From: Burkholderiales bacterium
GTDB lineage: Bacteria > Pseudomonadota > Gammaproteobacteria > Burkholderiales > Burkholderiaceae_C
Length of the DNA stretch: 64,000 nucleotides
Assembly: GCA_016185015.1 (NCBI GenBank)
Contig: JACPOI010000009.1
Location: forward strand, 30,618 to 94,617
Direction: 5' to 3'
Made by a program: the position numbers and the translations under genes. The notes under the pieces are model-generated. The model saw only the letters and a program-made list of their open reading frames with translations. It searched no databases and had not been told where the DNA came from. Of this stretch, positions 60,106 to 64,000 are shown in pieces; the first letter of the stretch is position 1; each line of letters opens with the position of its first letter.

Positions 60106-62025
60106 TCAGGTTCCGATCAGGCCGCCGTCGCGCTTGCGGATGACAACTGTCGCCGAGCGCGGGCGGGCGCCGGCCTTGCCCGAAGGCCAGTTCGAGAGCT
60201 TGCCCGGCTCGGCCGGATCGCTGCGCTCCGAGGGGCTTTCACCCGGGTGCTGGATGTTGATGAACATGGTGCGGCCATCGGGCGTGCCCGTGGCGCCGGT
60301 GATCTCGCAGCCGCTGGGGCCGGTCAGGAAACGGCGGATCTCGCCCGTGGCCGGGTCGGCCGCCAGCATCATGTTGTTGCCCAGGCGCGCCAGGTCACCC
60401 TTGCCCATAGCCGAGGTCGACATGTCGGTCTGGATCCACAGCACGCCACGCGCATCGGTCCACAGGCCGTCCGGGCAGGCGAACATGTCGCCCTTCACAT
60501 TGCCGCGCGTTTCGGCGCGCTCGTTGGCCGGGTCGCCGGCCAGCACGAAGTGGTTCCACTTCAGCGTGGTGCCATGGAAGTCGCCGTCATCCTTCCAGCG
60601 GATGATGTTGCCCATGCTGTTGTTGGCGCGCGGGTTGGCCGCGTCCAGGCCGGGGTTCTTGCCCACGGCGCGGTTGCTGTTGTTGGTCAGCGTGCAATAC
60701 ACCCAGCCGTTCTTGTCCACGTCGATCCACTCGGGGCGGTCCATCTTGGTCGCGCCCAGCAGGTCGCTGGCCTGGCGGCTCTTGATCAGCACCTCGCCTT
60801 GGTCGGCAAAGCCGTTGGCGGCCGTCAGCGGGCCCTGGCCGTGCGTGAGCGGCAGCCACTGGCCGCTGCCGTCGGCGTTGAACTTCGCCACGTAGAGCGT
60901 GCCGTGGTCCAGCAGCGTGGCGTTGGCGCGTGCGCCACCCGGCTGGATGCGGTCGCGGCTCACGAACTTGTAGATGTACTCGAAACGCGCGTCCTCGCCC
61001 ATGTAGACCACGGCGCGGCCGTCCTGGGTGACCGCCACCGTGGCGCCCTCGTGCGCGGCACGGCCCAGGGCCGTGCGCTTGACGGGCGTGGAGCTGGGGT
61101 TGGACGGATCGATCTCCACCACCCAGCCGAAGCGGTTGGGTTCGTTGGGGTTCTTTGTGGCGTCGAAGCGCGCGTCGTGCTCGTGCCAGCGGTAGCCGCC
61201 GGCGCCGCCCTTTTTCAGGCCCCAGCGTGCCTCGTGCGGGGTGAGCGTGTCGCCGCCGTTGAAGTAGTTGATGAAGTTTTCCTCGCAGGTGAGGTAGGTA
61301 CCCCAGGGCGTGATGCCGCTGCCGCAGTTGTTGATCGTGCCCAGCACACGACGCCCACTCGGGTCGGCGGCGGTCTGCATCAAGGTATGGCCGGCGGCCG
61401 GGCCGCCCACCGTCATGGGCGTGCTGGCCGTGATACGGCGGGCCCAGGGCGAGGGGTTCACCAGGGCCCACTGGCCGTTGCGCTGCTCCACCTCGATGAT
61501 GCTCACGCCGTGCGCGGCCTGGGCCTTGCGCACCTTCTCCGGCGTCCAGGTCTTCATGCCGTCGGGGAAGAGCAGGCCTTCGTCGGTGTACTCGTGGTTC
61601 ATCACCAGCATGCCGCTTTGCGCGCCGTCGAGCGCGTAGTAGTGGATGCCGTCATGGTGCATGCCCAGCTGCGTCTCCTGCTGGGCGGCCGTGTTGCTGC
61701 CGTCTTCCTTGAAGGCGTGGTTCTCGCCGGACAGACCCACCGGGTCACCCCAGGCGGCGATCACCTGTGCCGTGTAACCCTCGGGCACGACGACGGTGTC
61801 GGCGGTCGAGATTGGCACGCTCTTGAAACCCAGCAGGGGGCTGGTGCTGCCAGTGCTGGCGCAGGCCGTCAGGGCGGCCGCGCCACCCAGCGGCGCGAGC
61901 AGGCCGCTGAGCGTGGCGCCCAGGCCACCGCGCAGCAGCGTGCGCCGGGTCGGGTCGGAAATGTCGTGGATGCTGGGGTTGGAGGAGCGGTTGCTGTCCT
62001 CCATGGTGGAGAAGTCCTTGGCCAT
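60106..62025 (-). CDS. phoX: PhoX-family alkaline phosphatase, Tat-exported
   Basis: The 639-residue protein has a Tat signal (DPTRRTLLRGGLGATLSGL, twin Arg near 27-28) followed by an LTAC lipobox with Cys near 55, so it may be a lipoprotein. The DUF839/PhoX body shows the beta-propeller motifs GMLVMNHEYTDEGLLF, NNCGSGITPWGTYLTCEENF and HEGATVAVTQDGRAVVYMGE. PhoX uses iron and calcium to free phosphate from esters. Such genes are usually in the PHO regulon, but I saw no clear pho box. It is convergent with the Anbu gene. Confidence 0.92.
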   Translation of the reverse strand: MAKDFSTMEDSNRSSNPSIHDISDPTRRTLLRGGLGATLSGLLAPLGGAAALTACASTGSTSPLLGFKSVPISTADTVVVPEGYTAQVIAAWGDPVGLSGENHAFKEDGSNTAAQQETQLGMHHDGIHYYALDGAQSGMLVMNHEYTDEGLLFPDGMKTWTPEKVRKAQAAHGVSIIEVEQRNGQWALVNPSPWARRITASTPMTVGGPAAGHTLMQTAADPSGRRVLGTINNCGSGITPWGTYLTCEENFINYFNGGDTLTPHEARWGLKKGGAGGYRWHEHDARFDATKNPNEPNRFGWVVEIDPSNPSSTPVKRTALGRAAHEGATVAVTQDGRAVVYMGEDARFEYIYKFVSRDRIQPGGARANATLLDHGTLYVAKFNADGSGQWLPLTHGQGPLTAANGFADQGEVLIKSRQASDLLGATKMDRPEWIDVDKNGWVYCTLTNNSNRAVGKNPGLDAANPRANNSMGNIIRWKDDGDFHGTTLKWNHFVLAGDPANERAETRGNVKGDMFACPDGLWTDARGVLWIQTDMSTSAMGKGDLARLGNNMMLAADPATGEIRRFLTGPSGCEITGATGTPDGRTMFINIQHPGESPSERSDPAEPGKLSNWPSGKAGARPRSATVVIRKRDGGLIGT

Positions 62026-62154
62026 GGTCCTGCCTTGTTGAGGGTTGCGTTCACCGGTCGTTGGACCGGCACCCCCGTGTTTTTAAGGCGTGACCGTGAC
62101 AGTATGAAGACAGTGCTGTGGCAGAACAGCACTGTCGCCGGGGCGGGGCCCGGC

Positions 62155-62517
62155 TCAGGCGCTGAACTTGGCGTAGGCCGTTTCGTCCATCAGCGCGTCG
62201 AGTTCGGCGGGCTGGGACAGCTTGAGCTTGAAGAACCAGCCGTCGCCCAGCGGTTCGCTGTTGGCCAGGGCCGGGTCGGCGCGCAGCACCTCGTTGACTT
62301 CGGTCACCGTGCCGCTGACCGGGCTGTAGACGTCGGCTGCGGCCTTGACGGACTCCACCACGCCGGCCACGTCCTTGGCGGCCAGGGTCTTGCCGATGGC
62401 CGGCAGTTCCACGAAGACGATGTCGCCCAGCGTGTCCTGCGCGTGCACGGTGATGCCCACCACGCCCGTATCGCCTTCCACCCGCACCCACACGTGTTCG
62501 TCGCTGAACCTGATCAT
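62155..62517 (-). CDS. gcvH: Glycine cleavage system H protein
   Basis: The 120-residue lipoyl carrier shuttles the aminomethyl group among GcvP, GcvT and Lpd. Marks are the start IRFSDEHVWVRVEGDTGVVG, the lipoylated lysine K58 in VVESVKAAADVYSPVSG, and GDGWFFKLKLSQPAELD. The start is the ATG at 62517; a longer frame is non-homologous. gcvT and gcvP, usually next to it, are absent on both sides here (PhoX and an RRM protein), so this copy is separated or the others lie elsewhere. Confidence 0.95.
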   Translation of the reverse strand: MIRFSDEHVWVRVEGDTGVVGITVHAQDTLGDIVFVELPAIGKTLAAKDVAGVVESVKAAADVYSPVSGTVTEVNEVLRADPALANSEPLGDGWFFKLKLSQPAELDALMDETAYAKFSA

Positions 62518-62580
62518 TGCCAATACTCCGCTATTGAGGAGCGTGATCTTACCTGCCTGGCCCGCATCGGGCGCGGGCAT

Positions 62581-62608
62581 AAAAAAACCGGCCCAAGGGC
62601 CGGTTTTT
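62581..62608 (-). terminator. Rho-independent terminator of the RRM gene
   Basis: On the minus strand a perfect AAAACCGGCCC / GGGCCGGTTTT hairpin with a 2-base loop is followed by a run of seven T. It lies 18 bases after the stop of the RRM protein and before gcvH, so gcvH has its own promoter or depends on read-through. Confidence 0.9.
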
Positions 62609-62625
62609 CAGAGGAAGCCGAGACT

Positions 62626-62979
62626 TCAGTAACGGGGACGGCCACCGCCGGCGCCACCACCGTAACCGCCGCCACCGCCTTCACGACGGCCACCGCCGCC
62701 GCCGCCGAAGCCGCCGCCACCGGTGCGGGGTTCCATCGGACGGGCAACGTTCACGACCATGTCGCGGCCGTCAACGTTCTGGCCGTTCATGCCGCGGATC
62801 GCAGCTTCGGCTTCCGCCGGGCTGGACATTTCCACGAAGCCGAAGCCCTTGGAGCGGCCGCTGTCGCGGTCCATCATGACCTTGGCGGACTGGACAGAGC
62901 CGAATTCGCCGAATTTCTGTTGCAGATCGTCGTCCCGCACCGAGTAGGAGAGGTTACCGACATAAAGTTTGCTGCTCAT
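62626..62979 (-). CDS. Glycine-rich RRM RNA-binding protein
   Basis: The 117-residue protein is a single RRM with RNP2 LYVGNL (5-10) and RNP1 KGFGFVEM (44-51). A glycine/arginine-rich tail (86-117) ends in GGGRPRY. Such proteins act as cold-induced RNA chaperones in cyanobacteria and betaproteobacteria. The gene is followed by a strong terminator and preceded by infA with a 77-base gap, suggesting a translation and cold-response neighbourhood. Confidence 0.93.
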   Translation of the reverse strand: MSSKLYVGNLSYSVRDDDLQQKFGEFGSVQSAKVMMDRDSGRSKGFGFVEMSSPAEAEAAIRGMNGQNVDGRDMVVNVARPMEPRTGGGGFGGGGGGRREGGGGGYGGGAGGGRPRY

Positions 62980-63056
62980 GATTGAGCCTTTCTAAAAACG
63001 CGCCGTGGGTCGCAATGCAACTTGTGACGCAGGGGAATGACAGTCCGGATGGCCTG

Positions 63057-63323
63057 TCAACGAAACGTGCGCCGTGCGGGCGCGGGAGCGCCGCCGGTGC
63101 GGGGAGGGAGGTGGCGGAAGGTGATGCGGCCCTTGCCCAGGTCATAGGGCGAGAGCTCGAGCGACACCTTGTCGCCCGCCAGGATGCGGATGTGATGCTT
63201 GCGCATCTTGCCGCCGGTATAGGCGATCAGGCTGTGCCCGTTGTCCAGTGTCACGCGAAAGCGGGAATCGGGGAGCACTTCCTCGACCTTGCCTTCCATC
63301 TCGATCAATTCTTCCTTGGCCAT
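63057..63323 (-). CDS. infA: Translation initiation factor IF-1 (extended form)
   Basis: The 88-residue protein has the OB-fold of IF-1: [40 protein letters not shown] and [20 protein letters not shown]. It is longer than the usual 72 residues by a basic tail ([16 protein letters not shown]), typical of the second IF-1 copy in betaproteobacteria. The other copy normally lies in the ribosomal protein operon, outside this window. It lies between the RRM gene and a small unknown gene in the same direction. Confidence 0.94.
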   Translation of the reverse strand: MAKEELIEMEGKVEEVLPDSRFRVTLDNGHSLIAYTGGKMRKHHIRILAGDKVSLELSPYDLGKGRITFRHLPPRTGGAPAPARRTFR

Positions 63324-63359
63324 GGGATATTCCTCGTGGGGTATGACAGTGTAAGGCGC

Positions 63360-63596
63360 TCAGGCCGCGCACTGGCGCTGCTGGAGCCAGCTGTGGCCTT
63401 CGGCCACGGCGTACTGCAGGGCGCCTTCGCGGGTGGCGAATTCGGGCACGAAGCGGTAGACACGGTCAGACGTGCCGCGGCCGCTGCCGCTACGGATGGA
63501 CACGGAAGCCGTGTACTGGCCCGAATCGGTTGTTCGGGTGAGGGGTGAGACAAGGTACTTGCCCACCGAGAATGCATTTTCTAGGGTGGTAATCAT
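63360..63596 (-). CDS. Small unknown protein
   Basis: This 78-residue protein (MITTLENAFSVGKYLVSPLT, ends SWLQQRQCAA) has a beta-strand pattern and a conserved-looking RSGSGRGTSDRVYRFVPEFA segment. I do not know a name for it. The ATG at 63596 is the only ATG; a TTG just upstream is possible. It precedes infA by 36 bases in the same direction. Its promoter would lie in the region to 64000. Coding bias is good, so I believe it is real. Confidence 0.6.
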   Translation of the reverse strand: MITTLENAFSVGKYLVSPLTRTTDSGQYTASVSIRSGSGRGTSDRVYRFVPEFATREGALQYAVAEGHSWLQQRQCAA

Positions 63597-63599
63597 CAA

Positions 63600-63990
63600 A
63601 ACTAAAGGCGCGCGTTTCAGTACGCGTCGCAGGAAACAGGAAAAACCGTCAGCCCTGGGGCTGGACGTTGCGGCACAAGCCGCTTGGGGTGTTCGGTCCA
63701 GGAAAGGAAATACAGACCGGGGATAGGGCTCGCCGCAGAGAAGGGGAGTTTGACGACCGGGGGCCGGTGAGTACGGCCAGATGGTGAGGCGGGCGGCTTG
63801 TAGGTGCCGCGAACCAAGTCAGACAACAGCTGCTGCAAAGGTAAGCAAGTTGCAGCAACGTGGCGATTGTACGCGGTATTGTGGAATTGTGCCGATAAAT
63901 CTTTTGCGGCCGGCTGACGGGTCGGCAAAATGGCCATTCCGCCTTTCGGGAGGCTCTTCCTCTTCCCCCGGACTCGCCAACAACTCGAAC
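63600..63990. other. Region without convincing genes
   Basis: About 390 bases lie upstream of the small unknown gene. Open frames here lack start signals and coding bias. A minus-strand leader or promoter for the infA block is likely. An ATG at 63991 might open a plus-strand gene beyond the window, but no ribosome site is close before it. I see no tRNA or terminator here. Confidence 0.5.
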
Positions 63991-64000
63991 ATGAGATACC

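Noticed and set aside
60247..62985. A 912-codon plus-strand frame opposite phoX and gcvH.
   Set aside because: It is the shadow of well-supported minus-strand genes and crosses a clear terminator.
63617..63937. A 106-codon minus-strand frame upstream of the small unknown gene.
   Set aside because: No ribosome site, proline-rich odd composition and no similarity to anything I know; more likely leader or spacer.
1..64000. CRISPR arrays, rRNA genes and tRNA genes.
   Set aside because: No regularly spaced repeats, rRNA segments or credible cloverleaf sequences were seen on reading both strands; small tRNAs could be missed without a scanner.

Overview
This window looks like chromosomal DNA of a high-GC betaproteobacterium, most likely Burkholderiales and probably Comamonadaceae. 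The evidence is three Bug-type (tripartite tricarboxylate) solute receptors beside CoA-dependent catabolic genes, an Anbu proteasome-homologue operon, an extended IF-1, a DUF2069 protein and strong G/C bias at third codon positions. Family names come from motifs read in the translations. No database search was run.

Left part, about 1-18.5 kb: a genomic island. A minus-strand operon of at least seven genes runs from 15.9 kb off the left edge: a giant DUF1998 helicase, a DrmD-type SNF2 helicase, a large Eco57I-like adenine methyltransferase, a DUF3696 AAA ATPase, a PIN nuclease, an RNA ligase and an HNH endonuclease (cut by the window edge). The first three resemble class 1 DISARM anti-phage defence, with the DrmA and DrmB roles apparently in one polypeptide. 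The last four are joined by ATGA or ATGCTGA overlaps and look like an added nuclease and RNA-repair module. Behind the operon promoter lie a decayed IS3-family fragment, an orphan zinc-ribbon protein and a P4-type tyrosine integrase whose upstream region holds tandem palindromic repeats. The left end of the island is outside the window.

Core part, 18.5-31 kb: a thyA-eamA-folA-DUF4337 operon (minus); a GntR regulator facing a CoA-transferase / enoyl-CoA hydratase-like / quinone-reductase-like / Bug / Bug operon, which looks like a complete uptake and catabolic unit for an organic acid; an FAD-linked oxidase and DUF2069 gene; and YihY, Mpo1-like and DinB-family genes.

31-49.6 kb: a membrane protein; a CHASE2 adenylate cyclase followed by a 1265-residue NHL/FN3/transglutaminase/TPR exported protein and a small exported protein; metY plus an alpha/beta hydrolase behind a structured leader; a CBS protein; aroC; an aldolase-like gene; a tautomerase; an MFS transporter with an in-frame stop; nitroreductase and amidase genes; aroQ-trhP-arfB; and an orphan membrane protein followed by a relic of a second arfB 3' end.

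49.6-64 kb: a LysR regulator divergent from a coupled dehydrogenase-unknown-Bug operon; a FrnE-like DsbA protein; DUF2937; a metallophosphatase; the ATP-grasp / alpha-E / transglutaminase / Anbu cluster; a Tat-exported PhoX; gcvH; an RRM protein with a clear terminator; infA; and a small unknown gene. The last 400 bases show no convincing gene. I saw no rRNA, convincing tRNA or CRISPR array.
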